A stretch of DNA of 64,000 nt from Candidatus Caldatribacterium sp. (GCA_025060675.1 JANXBI010000022.1:25891-89890), one strand, 5' to 3'; positions 1 through 10,641 are shown, numbered from the stretch's first letter. Made by a program: numbers and translations. The notes: generated by a model not told the origin, from the sequence alone.

Positions 1-90
1 TTCGCAGAGTTCCATCATGTACTTTGTTACCGCCACAAGCCGCTTATCCTTCCCAGAATACACAAAGGCAACCCGCAACCATTCACTCAC
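1..90 (-). CDS. partial gene, 5' end only, unidentified
   Basis: An open frame runs off the left edge on the minus strand. It begins one base after the prmA stop, with GTG at 90. TTG at 78 is an alternative start and has the better spaced GAGGTGA ribosome site. The visible residues include LRVAFVYSGKDKRL and end in a KYMMELCE segment: a short beta strand and loop followed by a helix. This loosely recalls the start of a flavodoxin or Rossmann-type domain, but about 30 residues cannot identify a family. The close spacing suggests it is co-transcribed with prmA. It does not look like RsmE, the usual neighbour of prmA. Confidence 0.5.
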   Translation of the reverse strand, partial: MSEWLRVAFVYSGKDKRLVAVTKYMMELCE

Positions 91-91
91 C

Positions 92-901
92 TCACTTTGC
101 TCTATCATAGCATAGGGTGTACACTACCGTCATCCAGGAGGCTTCTTCCGCCACGTCCACAAGGTTCAAGGGCCAAGGCTTTGCCCGCTCATCGAGAAGA
201 GGGAAATCTTTCCTTTCAAAGCCCGAAAGGATGAGATACCCTCCTTCTCGGAGGCGAACAACAAGGTCTTTCAAGTGTTCAAGGTGGAAGTGAAGGCTTA
301 CGTTCGCCACAATGCAATCAAAGAGTCCCGAGACGGCTTCGATACTCCCCAAACGGAGATCAACCGCTTCAAGAGGAATACCGTTGAGCACCGCGTTCCT
401 TTGGAATTCGGCCAAAGCAAGAGGATCGCAGTCCAAGGCGACAACAGGAGAAGCTTGCATTTTGTAGGCAAGAAAAGCAAGCACCCCTGAACCCGTACCC
501 ACATCGAGGAATGCCATGCCCTTTTGGAGATACTTACGGATCATCCGAAGGCACATGGCTGTAGTTGGGTGATGTCCGGTACCGAAAGCAAAAGCAGGGT
601 ATATGACAATATCGAAGGGAGCACCCGAGTGCTCCTCCCAGGGAGGACGAACAGCGATATCTTCCCCAATCCACACCGTGGGAAAACCCTCACGAAAGCG
701 CTGTTCCCAGTCCGTTTCTTCCTCTTCTTCCTGTTGCCACTCAATCACATACTCCAAAGGAGGCTCGGGAAAAGGGGAAAGTCCATAAGCCACAAGGATG
801 CCATCACCTACTTCCCAAACACCCCGAGTACCATGCTCTGCAAGCCAGAGAAGAAATGGGTCTTTCTCTCGGACCCTGACGGTCATTTTAAACCAACGCA
901 T
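92..901 (-). CDS. prmA: ribosomal protein L11 methyltransferase PrmA
   Basis: SAM-dependent enzyme that methylates ribosomal protein L11 in the cytoplasm. The 269-residue product has the family signature FGTGHHPTT at about 106-114, the SAM-binding DVGTGSGVL at 133-141, and an IVANVS segment near 198-203. The length is slightly short for the family, mainly in the N-terminal L11-recognition domain. I chose the ATG at 901 because it overlaps the upstream stop as TAATG, which implies translational coupling. A longer open frame exists upstream, but it only overlaps the neighbouring methyltransferase in another frame. Confidence 0.93.
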   Translation of the reverse strand: MRWFKMTVRVREKDPFLLWLAEHGTRGVWEVGDGILVAYGLSPFPEPPLEYVIEWQQEEEEETDWEQRFREGFPTVWIGEDIAVRPPWEEHSGAPFDIVIYPAFAFGTGHHPTTAMCLRMIRKYLQKGMAFLDVGTGSGVLAFLAYKMQASPVVALDCDPLALAEFQRNAVLNGIPLEAVDLRLGSIEAVSGLFDCIVANVSLHFHLEHLKDLVVRLREGGYLILSGFERKDFPLLDERAKPWPLNLVDVAEEASWMTVVYTLCYDRAK

Positions 902-1767
902 TAACGCTCCCTTTCCGCAACGACAAGCAATCCAGAGGCAACCCGTGATCCCACACCGAGAATTTCGAACTGCCCATCGTACAACCGAGACAGCTCGAGA
1001 AACTCCTCGTAGAGCTTTGGGTTTCGCATAATACTCCGAAGAGTCCTTCTTGGCAGAAGTCGCGCAAGTGATCCAGTAGCTACCACCCGCCGTACTTGCA
1101 AGCCAAAAGCTTCTATCCCATCCACAATCTCCCCCGGCAAGAACGCATGAAGGGGTGGAAAAAGAAAGCGAGCCAGGAAAGGCATACGCTCCTCCATCGC
1201 CTGGAAGAGGGGAGGATGGTCCCAGTTCCCCTCTCTCAAGAACCTCCAAGAAAGGGCAAAGTCCTTCCGGAAACGCGCTTCAAGCGCCAAGGCCACAGGG
1301 AGTTGCCCTAAGCGGTTGACCACAGAGACAATAAGCGTTTTCCTTGTCACCCGGCAGAGCTCTTGCAGAGCGCGCTTCTCCTCGGGATAGGCATAGGATA
1401 CCGGGGCATCAAGAGAGAGCACAAGGTCAAAGGACTCATCCTCGAAAGCTGAGAGATCCTGGACCTTCCCGGGGAGGAAAGTGATACGGTCCTCCACACC
1501 CATATCGCGGGCCTTTCTTCGGGCTTCTTCAAGCATCCGAGGAGAGAGGTCAAGGTGCACCACCGAGCACCCTCTTCGGGCAAGCTCAAGCGAGTACCGT
1601 CCATATCCACCCCCTGCGTCGAGGACTCTAACCCCTTCTCTCACGAAAGGGAGAATTTCCCGGAGCACAAGATCGGTGTGTACCCTTTTCTCTGGATCCC
1701 GATCTCGGAGCCTTTCCTGCCGGACATGGGCATTCCAGAAGATTCGATGCAGCGTCTCTCTTTCCAC
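901..1767 (-). CDS. class I SAM-dependent methyltransferase, substrate unknown
   Basis: The 288-residue protein has a class I SAM-binding core: a VLDAGGGYGRYSLELA segment at about 48-63 (motif I) and an acidic HLDLS at 71-75 (motif II), followed by the usual alternating strands and helices. The C-terminal half is rich in Arg and Leu and gives no substrate clue. It looks like the Methyltransf_11/25 families that include ubiquinone/menaquinone-type and many orphan enzymes. The start is GTG at 1767, three bases after the thrS stop. The stop overlaps the prmA start by one base, so thrS, this gene and prmA probably form one transcript. Confidence 0.8.
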   Translation of the reverse strand: MERETLHRIFWNAHVRQERLRDRDPEKRVHTDLVLREILPFVREGVRVLDAGGGYGRYSLELARRGCSVVHLDLSPRMLEEARRKARDMGVEDRITFLPGKVQDLSAFEDESFDLVLSLDAPVSYAYPEEKRALQELCRVTRKTLIVSVVNRLGQLPVALALEARFRKDFALSWRFLREGNWDHPPLFQAMEERMPFLARFLFPPLHAFLPGEIVDGIEAFGLQVRRVVATGSLARLLPRRTLRSIMRNPKLYEEFLELSRLYDGQFEILGVGSRVASGLLVVAERER

Positions 1768-1770
1768 GCC

Positions 1771-3597
1771 TTACTCCACAACCCTTTCGGCGATCTCCCG
1801 CAGCACTCGCTCAAGAAACGTTCCAAGCTCCATAGCACCTAGATTCCCTTCTCGGCGCCGTCGCACACTCACCTGGCGGTTGGCAACCTCCTTGTCTCCC
1901 ACTACGAGAACGTAGGGAATTTTCTCAAGCTCCGCCCTCCGTATTTTTGCCCCAAGAGTAGCGTTTTCTTCATCACACTGCACCCGAATATCATGACCCG
2001 CGAGCAACTGCTCCACTTCCCGAGCATAGGGGATGTGGCGTTCTGCAACAGGGAGCACCACAACTTGGACCGGAGAAAGCCAAACAGGGAAAGCTCCCGC
2101 AAAGTGCTCGATGAGAATGCCAAAGAAACGCTCAACACTTCCAAGTACGGTCCGATGGAGTACGACTGGACGGTGCCTTCCTCCATCCTCACCGATGTAC
2201 ACAAGGTCAAACTTCTCGGGCATAGCGAAATCGAGCTGTATGGTGCCACATTGCCATCTCCGTCCAAGGCAATCCCGAAGATGGAAATCAATCTTAGGAC
2301 CGTAAAACGCCCCTTCACCCTCGTTCACTGTGTAGGGAATCTGGACGTCTTCAAGCGCCTCCCTCAGGGCACGCGTAGCCATCTCCCACATCTCGTCCGA
2401 ACCGATAGACTTCTCAGGACGCGTACTCAATTCCACCTCGTACTCAAAGCGAAAGAGACGGTAAAAGTACAGGGCAAGGTCGATGACCCCGATGATTTCC
2501 TGTTTCACCTGGTGTGGCTCCATGTAAATGTGGGCATCATCCTGGGTGAACGAACGCACTCGCATAAGCCCATGGAGAACCCCAGAGAGTTCATGGCGAT
2601 GGACAATACCAAGTTCTGCAAGACGAAGCGGCAACTCCCGGTAACTCCGCAGACGACTTTGGAAGACGAGAATCCCACCCGGACAGTTCATTGGCTTTAT
2701 GGCAAAATCCCGTTCATCGATCTTCGTAAAGTACATATTCTCCCGGTAGTGGTCCCAGTGTCCAGACCTTTCCCAAAGGCTCCGTTCAAGGAGAATAGGA
2801 GTGCGTATCTCCTGATATCCCCGCTTCCGGTGCTCCCGCCGCCAGAGGTCCAAGAGCGTATTGATGACCACCATGCCTTTGGGATGGAAAAAGGGGAATC
2901 CCGGACCCTCCTCATGAAGGCTGAAGAGGTCAAGCTCTCTCCCGAGACGGCGATGGTCGCGACGCTTTGCCTCTTCTAAACGCTCAAGGTACGCTTTGAG
3001 CTTCTCTTCGTTGTCAAAGGAAACCCCGTAGATTCGCTGCAGCATAGGGTTCCCTTCTTTTCCTCGCCAATGCGCCCCAGAAACACTCAAAAGCTTGAAA
3101 GCCTTGATATACGAGGTCCTCGGCACATGTGGCCCACGGCAGAGATCCACAAACTCTCCCTGCTCGTAGACGCTCACTACCTCGTCCTCAATCTCCTCAA
3201 GAATCTCAAGTTTATACGTCTCACCCCGATCCATGAAGAGCTTTCGAGCTTCTTCTTTGGTCATGTCCTTTCGTTGAAAGGGAAGATCCTCTGCTATGAT
3301 GCGACGCATCTCTTCTTCAATCCGAGGAAGATCCTCATCACTCAGAGGCTTCGGCAAGTCAAAGTCGTAGTAGAAACCCTCCTCAATTGCCGGGCCGATA
3401 CCCAGCTTTGCCCCAGGGAAAAGCCGCTTCACCGCTTGCGCCATAACGTGAGAGGTACTGTGCCAGTAAATCTCCTTTCCTTCCCGATCATCAAAAGAAA
3501 CGTATCGAACAACACGCTCTTCCGCTACCCTGTTGAGGTCAACAAGTTTACCATCCTCGGTTACCGCTGCAAGGGCCTTCTCGGGTCGTTTCTCCAT
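1771..3597 (-). CDS. thrS: threonyl-tRNA synthetase with a shortened N-terminus
   Basis: Class II synthetase that charges tRNA-Thr. The editing domain is present (HSTSH at 46-50, DLCRGPH further on), followed by the catalytic core with the zinc-ligand segment NCPGG and a C-terminal anticodon-binding domain. At 608 residues it is shorter than the usual 640. Only 45 residues precede the first editing-site histidine, against about 72 in E. coli, so the front half of the N-terminal TGS domain is missing. The ATG at 3597 is fixed by a strong GGGAGGAAA site, and a terminator plus tRNA genes lie immediately upstream, so no longer start is possible. I see no T-box leader. Confidence 0.95.
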   Translation of the reverse strand: MEKRPEKALAAVTEDGKLVDLNRVAEERVVRYVSFDDREGKEIYWHSTSHVMAQAVKRLFPGAKLGIGPAIEEGFYYDFDLPKPLSDEDLPRIEEEMRRIIAEDLPFQRKDMTKEEARKLFMDRGETYKLEILEEIEDEVVSVYEQGEFVDLCRGPHVPRTSYIKAFKLLSVSGAHWRGKEGNPMLQRIYGVSFDNEEKLKAYLERLEEAKRRDHRRLGRELDLFSLHEEGPGFPFFHPKGMVVINTLLDLWRREHRKRGYQEIRTPILLERSLWERSGHWDHYRENMYFTKIDERDFAIKPMNCPGGILVFQSRLRSYRELPLRLAELGIVHRHELSGVLHGLMRVRSFTQDDAHIYMEPHQVKQEIIGVIDLALYFYRLFRFEYEVELSTRPEKSIGSDEMWEMATRALREALEDVQIPYTVNEGEGAFYGPKIDFHLRDCLGRRWQCGTIQLDFAMPEKFDLVYIGEDGGRHRPVVLHRTVLGSVERFFGILIEHFAGAFPVWLSPVQVVVLPVAERHIPYAREVEQLLAGHDIRVQCDEENATLGAKIRRAELEKIPYVLVVGDKEVANRQVSVRRRREGNLGAMELGTFLERVLREIAERVVE

Positions 3598-3610
3598 CGC
3601 ACTTTCCTCC

Positions 3611-3651
3611 CCAATAAAAGAAAAAGCGCCAAACCCCCAGGGTGGCGCTTT
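3611..3651 (-). terminator. rho-independent terminator of the tRNA cluster
   Basis: A 9-bp stem (AAAGCGCCA at 3623-3631 pairing with 3643-3651) has a loop that can extend through C-rich and G-rich bases. On the minus strand it is followed by a T-rich stretch (TTCTTTTATT). It lies just after tRNA-Val and just before the thrS ribosome site, so thrS is either read through from the tRNA promoter or has its own promoter hidden here. Confidence 0.75.
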
Positions 3652-3658
3652 GGAATCC

Positions 3659-3733
3659 TGGTGGGCGACACTGGACTCGAACCAGTGGCCTCTTCCGCGT
3701 CAAGGAAGCGTTCTCCCTCTGAACTAGCCGCCC
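3659..3733 (-). tRNA. tRNA-Val (GAC)
   Basis: Cloverleaf with acceptor GGGCGGC pairing with GTCGCCC (one G-U), anticodon loop TTGACGC with anticodon GAC, a regular T arm, discriminator A and encoded CCA. Last tRNA of the five-gene cluster. Confidence 0.93.
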
Positions 3734-3746
3734 ACCTCGTGCTCTC

Positions 3747-3823
3747 TGGAGGCGGCACCCGGACTCGAACCGGGGAATGAAGGATTTGCAATCCTCTGCC
3801 TTAGCCGCTTGGCTATGCCGCCT
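3747..3823 (-). tRNA. tRNA-Cys (GCA)
   Basis: Cloverleaf with acceptor GGCGGCA/TGCCGCC, anticodon loop TTGCAAA giving GCA, discriminator T as expected for tRNA-Cys, and encoded CCA. It is fourth in the cluster. Confidence 0.93.
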
Positions 3824-3827
3824 GAAC

Positions 3828-3902
3828 TGGAGCGGAAGACGGGATTTGAACCCGCGGCCTCCACCTTGGCAAGGTGATGCTCTACCCCTGAGCTACTTCC
3901 GC
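3828..3902 (-). tRNA. tRNA-Gly (GCC)
   Basis: Cloverleaf with acceptor GCGGAAG/CTTCCGC, anticodon loop centred on GCC, discriminator T and encoded CCA. It is third in the cluster, four bases before tRNA-Cys. Confidence 0.93.
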
Positions 3903-3916
3903 TCATCCAACGACTA

Positions 3917-3992
3917 TGGTGCCGAGACCCAGAGTCGAACTGGGGACGCAAGGATTTTCAGTCCTTCGCTCTACCACCTGAGCTATCTCGGC
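3917..3992 (-). tRNA. tRNA-Phe (GAA)
   Basis: Cloverleaf with acceptor GCCGAGA/TCTCGGC, anticodon loop CTGAAAA with anticodon GAA, discriminator A and encoded CCA. It is second in the cluster. Confidence 0.93.
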
Positions 3993-3997
3993 ACCTC

Positions 3998-4076
3998 TGG
4001 CGGGGTCGACGGGATTTGAACCCGCGATCTTCAACGTGACAGGCTGACGTGTTAGGCCAGGCTACACCACGACCCC
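3998..4076 (-). tRNA. tRNA-Asp (GTC)
   Basis: Cloverleaf with acceptor GGGGTCG/CGACCCC, anticodon stem TCAGC/GTTGA (one G-U), loop CTGTCAC with anticodon GTC, discriminator G and encoded CCA. It is the first tRNA of the cluster, directly behind the promoter. Confidence 0.93.
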
Positions 4077-4090
4077 GCGCTTCGCTATCA

Positions 4091-4119
4091 ATTTTAGCGA
4101 CTTCCCCCTTTTTTGGCAA
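4091..4119 (-). promoter_or_regulatory. sigma-70-type promoter of the tRNA cluster
   Basis: On the minus strand, TTGCCA (4114-4119), a 17-base spacer and TAAAAT (4091-4096) end about 14 bases before tRNA-Asp. Both boxes are close to consensus, the spacing is ideal, and stable-RNA genes follow. Confidence 0.75.
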
Positions 4120-4139
4120 GCCCCCCTCTTTCAAGTCCT

Positions 4140-4916
4140 CTACCGTTCACAATGATAAGGAGAGCAAGGGCTATACTTTTCTCTCAGAAGCCTCTCAGCC
4201 TCAAAAAGCTCTCTCTCCCCCCATGTGCCAGAAAATGTCTCCGCAAAGAGCGCCCCAAAGTGGGCAACCAGGGCTTCAACAAACTCATCTTTTGCTAGAT
4301 CACTCCGTATCTCCCAAAGACCGACAGCGCCTGCACAGAGCTCTTGAAGGACTTTTTCTTTTTCCCTGAAACATGAGGCAAAAAGGTCCCGATCAAGACG
4401 GAAAGGGATGGACCCCTCAAAGAGGTTCCCCCGACGACTCTGTGCCTGGGCAATTCCAGCCACTTTCTTCCCAGCAACAGCAAGTTCATGAGGCAGGGAG
4501 AGGGAAAAACAAGCAGGAGAATGCACCGAAGGCAAAACAACGGAGGGGGCATCCACCGTTATGCCAATATCAGCAAAGGCTCTCCGAAGGACTTCCCGGA
4601 CAACCATATAGAGCGCACGATGCGTGTAAGGCTTCTCATTCCTTGGAAGGAAAAGGCTAAACGTCACTTCCTCCCCGTGGAGGATGGCCCGCCCACCGGT
4701 TGGCCGTCGTACCAAGGGAATTCCTGCCCCTTCGAGAAAGGCAAAATCCACCTCTTGAGTTTTCTGGTACCGTCCAAGAGAAAGCGTTGGCTCACGCCAC
4801 AGAAAAAACCGCAACGTTGGTAGCTCTCCAACGAGAAGGAGAGCCTCATCCCGCGCCATGTTTTCGTGCCCCGAAAGCGGGGGATCCCGGAGAACCCGAA
4901 GAGCTCCCAAAAACAC
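4140..4916 (-). CDS. lipoyl/octanoyl-protein transferase or ligase, LipM/LplA family
   Basis: Attaches octanoyl or lipoyl groups to lipoyl domains, most likely to the GcvH encoded just upstream. The 258-residue protein has the RRPTGGRAILH motif at 70-80 and a conserved lysine in GKKVAGIAQ (about 149-157). Cys136 in a SPACF context matches the position of the catalytic cysteine of LipM octanoyltransferases. I therefore favour LipM, although an LplA-type ligase is possible. The GTG start at 4916 overlaps the gcvH stop by one base (TAGTG). It is the last gene of the nfnA-nfnB-lpd-gcvH run. Confidence 0.82.
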   Translation of the reverse strand: MFLGALRVLRDPPLSGHENMARDEALLLVGELPTLRFFLWREPTLSLGRYQKTQEVDFAFLEGAGIPLVRRPTGGRAILHGEEVTFSLFLPRNEKPYTHRALYMVVREVLRRAFADIGITVDAPSVVLPSVHSPACFSLSLPHELAVAGKKVAGIAQAQSRRGNLFEGSIPFRLDRDLFASCFREKEKVLQELCAGAVGLWEIRSDLAKDEFVEALVAHFGALFAETFSGTWGERELFEAERLLREKYSPCSPYHCER

Positions 4917-5293
4917 TATCGTATCCGCTCCCGGTACGCCGAGGCGTCAAGGAGTGTAGACCACTCACTCTCGTTCGCATACTGGATGCGACAAATCCAT
5001 CCTCTGCCGTACGGGTCCTGGTTGAGGAGCTCAGGTTTGGAGGCAAGCTCTTCGTTCACCGCAACGATTTCCCCAGAGAGGGGCGCATAAAGGTTGGATA
5101 CCGTCTTTATGGATTCCACATCACCAATGCGCTCACCCTTTTGAACCTTTGTACCCACCTTTGGGAGTTCTACAAAAACCACGTCCCCAAGCTCTCCCTG
5201 TGCGTAATCCGTAATACCACAGAGAGCTGTGCCGTTTTCCTTACGAACCCAAAAGTGCTCTGGGGTGTACAAGAGGTCCTCAGGAATGTGCAT
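4916..5293 (-). CDS. gcvH: glycine cleavage system H protein
   Basis: Small lipoyl carrier of about 125 residues, the normal GcvH size. The lipoylation segment ESIKTVSNLYAP is present, with the modified lysine at 63, within a beta-rich biotinyl/lipoyl fold. The start is ATG at 5293, overlapping the lpd stop as TGATG; a TTG at 5296 is equally close to the AAGGAGG site. No gcvT or gcvP lies in the window, so its partners must be elsewhere, or H serves in lipoate assembly with the neighbouring transferase and lipoamide dehydrogenase. Confidence 0.93.
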   Translation of the reverse strand: MHIPEDLLYTPEHFWVRKENGTALCGITDYAQGELGDVVFVELPKVGTKVQKGERIGDVESIKTVSNLYAPLSGEIVAVNEELASKPELLNQDPYGRGWICRIQYANESEWSTLLDASAYRERIR

Positions 5294-6699
5294 CAACGAC
5301 CCCCTCCTTCCATAAAGTGCAGTGGAGCGCCAAAGACCGCTTCGGCCGCCTCCATCACCGCTTCCGAAAGGGTAGGATGAGGATGGATGGCAGAAGCAAG
5401 TTCATAAGGTGTACTCTCAAGGTACATGGCTAGAATCCCTTCTCCGATAAGGTTTGAGGCCGAAGGACCGATAATATGCACTCCAAGAATTTCCCCACTT
5501 TTTGCGTCACTCACAATCTTCACAAAACCTTCGATTTCCCCTTCAATCACAGCTTTACCGTTGGCCCTAAAAGGAAACCGACCACAACGTACCGTATAAC
5601 CCTTTTCTTTCGCCTCGTCTTCAGTCAAGCCAACTGAAGCAATCTCGGGAAAACTGAAGATGCAGTTTGGTACTACCCGGTAGTCAATGGTGACGTTCTC
5701 TCCACAGATATTTTCCACCGCAACTTCTGCTTCTTTGTAAGCCACGTGGGCAAGGAGGTGTTTGCCGTTCACATCACCCGGCGCGTACACCCAAGGAAGG
5801 GAGGTCCGAAGAGTCGCATCGGTTACCACCGCCTTTCGTTCCACGGCAATGCCAACATTTTCAAGCCCCATACCTTCCACCTGAGGAATCCGGCCTACAG
5901 CAACAAGGACATATTCTCCCGAAGCAGTGTGAAGCATGTCGTTCTGCGCGTAAATGACTTCGAGTTTCCCATCGCTCTCCCGAATTTCCCTTACTTGCGC
6001 GTTCACATAGACTTTCATACCCTGCCGTTCCACGAGGCGAGTGAGGAGATCAGTTACTTCCCGATCCACAGGGGGAAGAATTTTGGGCATCATTTCGATG
6101 ACCGTAACTTCCACTCCAAATCCCTGGAAGATGCAGGCCATTTCCATGCCAATGACGCCGCCACCGATGACCACAAGGCTTTTGGGAAGTTCTGGGAGAT
6201 CCAAAGCCTTCTCGCTGTCGATGACCTTTGGAAGGTTCCCTCCCGGAACGGGCAACGATGCCGAGCGAGAACCCGAAGCAAGGAGGACGAAACGGGGCTG
6301 GAATTCGCGAACAACCTTCCCATCCCAGAGGACTTGCACCATTCGTTCCCCAGCAAAAACGGCAAAACCTTGGACGATTTCAACTCCTGCTTTCTCCAGG
6401 AGAAAACGAACACCCCCAGTGAGCTGGCGGACAATCCTCTTCTTTCGCTCGAGAACCTTCGTCCAGTCAAGCCCCCGGTACTCCGCAAAAACCCCAAATT
6501 CTTGTGCCCGTCGCACCGTATGGATAACCTCTTGAGCTTTAAACAGAGCCTTCGTCGGAATACAGCCACGATTCAGACACGTTCCTCCAAGGTCTCTGGC
6601 CTCCACAAGAACAGTCTTCAAACCCTTACGAGCCGCTCGAAGGGCTCCCGCATATCCTGCCGGTCCACCTCCGATGACGAGGAGATCTACCGTTTCCAT
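5293..6699 (-). CDS. lpdA: dihydrolipoyl dehydrogenase
   Basis: FAD enzyme that reoxidises dihydrolipoyl-GcvH with NAD+. The 468-residue protein has the FAD-binding GGGPAGYAGA near the start, the redox-active disulfide CLNRGC (Cys41 and Cys46), a second Rossmann fold (VVIGGGVIGMEMA) and the C-terminal catalytic segment HPHPTLSEA. The ATG at 6699 was chosen for its GGAGGTGA site four bases upstream. The open frame continues upstream, but only through the end of nfnB. The gene starts four bases after the nfnB stop and overlaps gcvH. Confidence 0.95.
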   Translation of the reverse strand: METVDLLVIGGGPAGYAGALRAARKGLKTVLVEARDLGGTCLNRGCIPTKALFKAQEVIHTVRRAQEFGVFAEYRGLDWTKVLERKKRIVRQLTGGVRFLLEKAGVEIVQGFAVFAGERMVQVLWDGKVVREFQPRFVLLASGSRSASLPVPGGNLPKVIDSEKALDLPELPKSLVVIGGGVIGMEMACIFQGFGVEVTVIEMMPKILPPVDREVTDLLTRLVERQGMKVYVNAQVREIRESDGKLEVIYAQNDMLHTASGEYVLVAVGRIPQVEGMGLENVGIAVERKAVVTDATLRTSLPWVYAPGDVNGKHLLAHVAYKEAEVAVENICGENVTIDYRVVPNCIFSFPEIASVGLTEDEAKEKGYTVRCGRFPFRANGKAVIEGEIEGFVKIVSDAKSGEILGVHIIGPSASNLIGEGILAMYLESTPYELASAIHPHPTLSEAVMEAAEAVFGAPLHFMEGGGR

Positions 6700-6703
6700 T
6701 GCT

Positions 6704-8960
<2,257 letters not shown>

Positions 8961-8986
8961 CTCGAATCCTCCTCCGTCCCTTTAGG

Positions 8987-9640
8987 TTAGGAAGGGAGAA
9001 AACGGTAACTCTCCTCCCAGAAGAGCCACTCGTACTCCGTCGCCCTTGCAAAAAGCGCATGAGCCCTCTCCTTCGCAAGAGGAGATGCCCGAAGAGCTTC
9101 CTTTTCAAGGAAGACAAGAAACTCCTCTACGAGCTTCCCATACGTTTCTCCGGCATAGGATGCGAAGAAAGCACGGTACAAAGCTGGAGTATTCTCCGTA
9201 AGCCTCCGCACGTACCGGATCCCTATATCCCGGTAGCTTACAAAACAAGGAGCAAGAGAAACGAGAATGTCGAAAGGCTCACCGGTTAAGGCTGTCCGTA
9301 CAAGGAAATCCCCATACCCCAGGGTTACCCACGAGGGTGGATGCACCGTAAATCCCTCTTCTCTCTCAAGCATCTCATGCATTGCGATCTCCCCTTGAAC
9401 AGTTTCATGGAGCAATCGAATAGCGAAGCGGCGGAGATCCTTCTCCCGCGCCTTGACGACAAGCCCTCCCACTGCGGCAAGCATATCCTCGAGGTAGTAA
9501 TCATCTTGACTCAAATAGTAAAAGAACCGTTCCCTAGGAAGCACACCCGCTGCAAGTTCCAAGAGAAAAGGATGCTCGAGGACTTCCCGCCACCTTGTCT
9601 CCACGCCCGCCAGGAGTTCCTGGAAAAATCCCTGCGCCAT
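8987..9640 (-). CDS. tenA: TenA/thiaminase II family protein
   Basis: All-helical protein of 217 residues. Family members hydrolyse aminopyrimidines to salvage the pyrimidine half of thiamine. The catalytic cysteine is Cys132 in APCFVSYRDIG, the family motif, and acidic/Tyr pocket residues (SQDDYYLEDM) lie near 44-53. ATG at 9640 follows GTGAGG closely; GTG at 9649 would add three residues. It is first in the minus-strand run leading to nfnA-nfnB-lpd-gcvH, 26 bases before nfnA. Whether that linkage is functional is unclear, since no other thiamine gene is adjacent. Confidence 0.88.
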   Translation of the reverse strand: MAQGFFQELLAGVETRWREVLEHPFLLELAAGVLPRERFFYYLSQDDYYLEDMLAAVGGLVVKAREKDLRRFAIRLLHETVQGEIAMHEMLEREEGFTVHPPSWVTLGYGDFLVRTALTGEPFDILVSLAPCFVSYRDIGIRYVRRLTENTPALYRAFFASYAGETYGKLVEEFLVFLEKEALRASPLAKERAHALFARATEYEWLFWEESYRFLPS

Positions 9641-9657
9641 TTGCCTCACCCTGGGGG

Positions 9658-9687
9658 CATTATACCATAGAGAGCGAAGGTATAATG
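9658..9687. promoter_or_regulatory. divergent -10 boxes in a 9-bp inverted repeat
   Basis: CATTATACC (9658-9666) and GGTATAATG (9679-9687) are perfect reverse complements separated by 12 bases. Each arm contains a TATAAT, one reading toward tenA and one toward the broken uvsE. Neither has a good -35 box. This is either back-to-back promoters or a repressor operator covering both. Confidence 0.5.
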
Positions 9688-9721
9688 GGAGATACGATAA
9701 GGCTTTAGGGGGAGCGGAAGG

Positions 9722-10641
9722 ATGAGTGGGAACCCAATCATTCTACAAGGTCTTGGGTTTGGCTTTTTTGCTCGACCGCTGATGGGAAAATCACCACCAA
9801 TCGAAAAATGCGTCTTGCCTCCCTGAACAAAGATAAGGTGCTTGAGTTTGCCTCCAAAAACATCCAAGACCTTATATGGCTTGTAGAGATATCGTCCCAA
9901 ATGGGGCTTTCGATTTTCCGCATAGGGTCTCATATTGTCCCCTTTGCTTCCCATCCTTCCTTCAAGGAACACTGGCTTCGAGCAGTTGAACCAATGCTCA
10001 CCAGGGCGGCAGAACACATCGCCCAAAGTGGCATCCGCCTCACCATGCACCCAGGACAATTTGCTGTGCTCAACTCTCCACAACAAAACGTTGTTGAGGC
10101 AGCGCTCTGAGAGCTCCGTTACCACTTCTGGGTTCTCGACCTTCTTGGAGCAGGACCAGAAAGTAAAGTGGTTATCCACGGAGGTGGGAGTTATGGGGAC
10201 AAGCGTACTTCTATTTGGAGATTCCTCCAGGTCGTAGAGAAAAACAGCTGGCTTCGGAGACGACTCGCCATAGAAAACGATGAGAAGGTCTTCTCTGCAG
10301 CGGAAACCATCGAGCTTGCTGAAAAGGCTGGTATTCCTATGGTCTTTGACTTCTATCACCACCGACTCCACCCCTCTTCCTTCGACATTGCCAGGGTTTT
10401 CCAAACGTGGAATGGGTACATTCCCGAGTTCCACCTCTCATCCCCGCCAGAAAGAGAACACCGTTTTGGTACACACGGCTCTTGGGTCTTTCTCAAAGAT
10501 GTCTTAGACCTGGCACAAATGACCGGAGGAAAACGAGTCGATGTCATCGTGGAGGCAAAGAAAAAGGAAAAAGCCATAGCCAGGTTCCTCAAAGCAGCAG
10601 AAGCACAAGGACTCTTGTCGCTTCCCCAGTGGAAAGTCTGA
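9722..10641 (+). pseudogene. uvsE: broken UV damage endonuclease (UvdE/UvsE)
   Basis: A TIM-barrel endonuclease that nicks 5' to UV lesions, recognisable along about 306 codons but disrupted twice. From the ATG at 9722 the frame reads through LGFGFFARPLMGK, then must shift at the GGGAAAA run near 9784-9790 (one base missing) to continue as ITTNRKMRLASL. A TGA at 10108-10110 then interrupts it, and the same frame resumes directly with ELRYHFWVLDLLG. Family motifs remain: FRIGSHIVPFASHP, MHPGQFAVLNSP, IHGGGSYGDK, VFDFYHHRLHP. TGA is a normal stop in neighbouring genes, so this is decay or a sequence error. Confidence 0.87.

Noticed and set aside
3601..4080. Open frames through the tRNA cluster with repeated motifs such as SNPVF and GSSPG
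   Set aside because: These are translations of tRNA genes; the apparent repeats are conserved T-arm sequences.
10108..10110. In-frame TGA in uvsE as selenocysteine or a recoded codon
   Set aside because: The position is not a cysteine in the family, no SECIS-like hairpin is evident just downstream, and TGA is used as the normal stop in many intact genes here. A separate frameshift in the same gene also points to decay.
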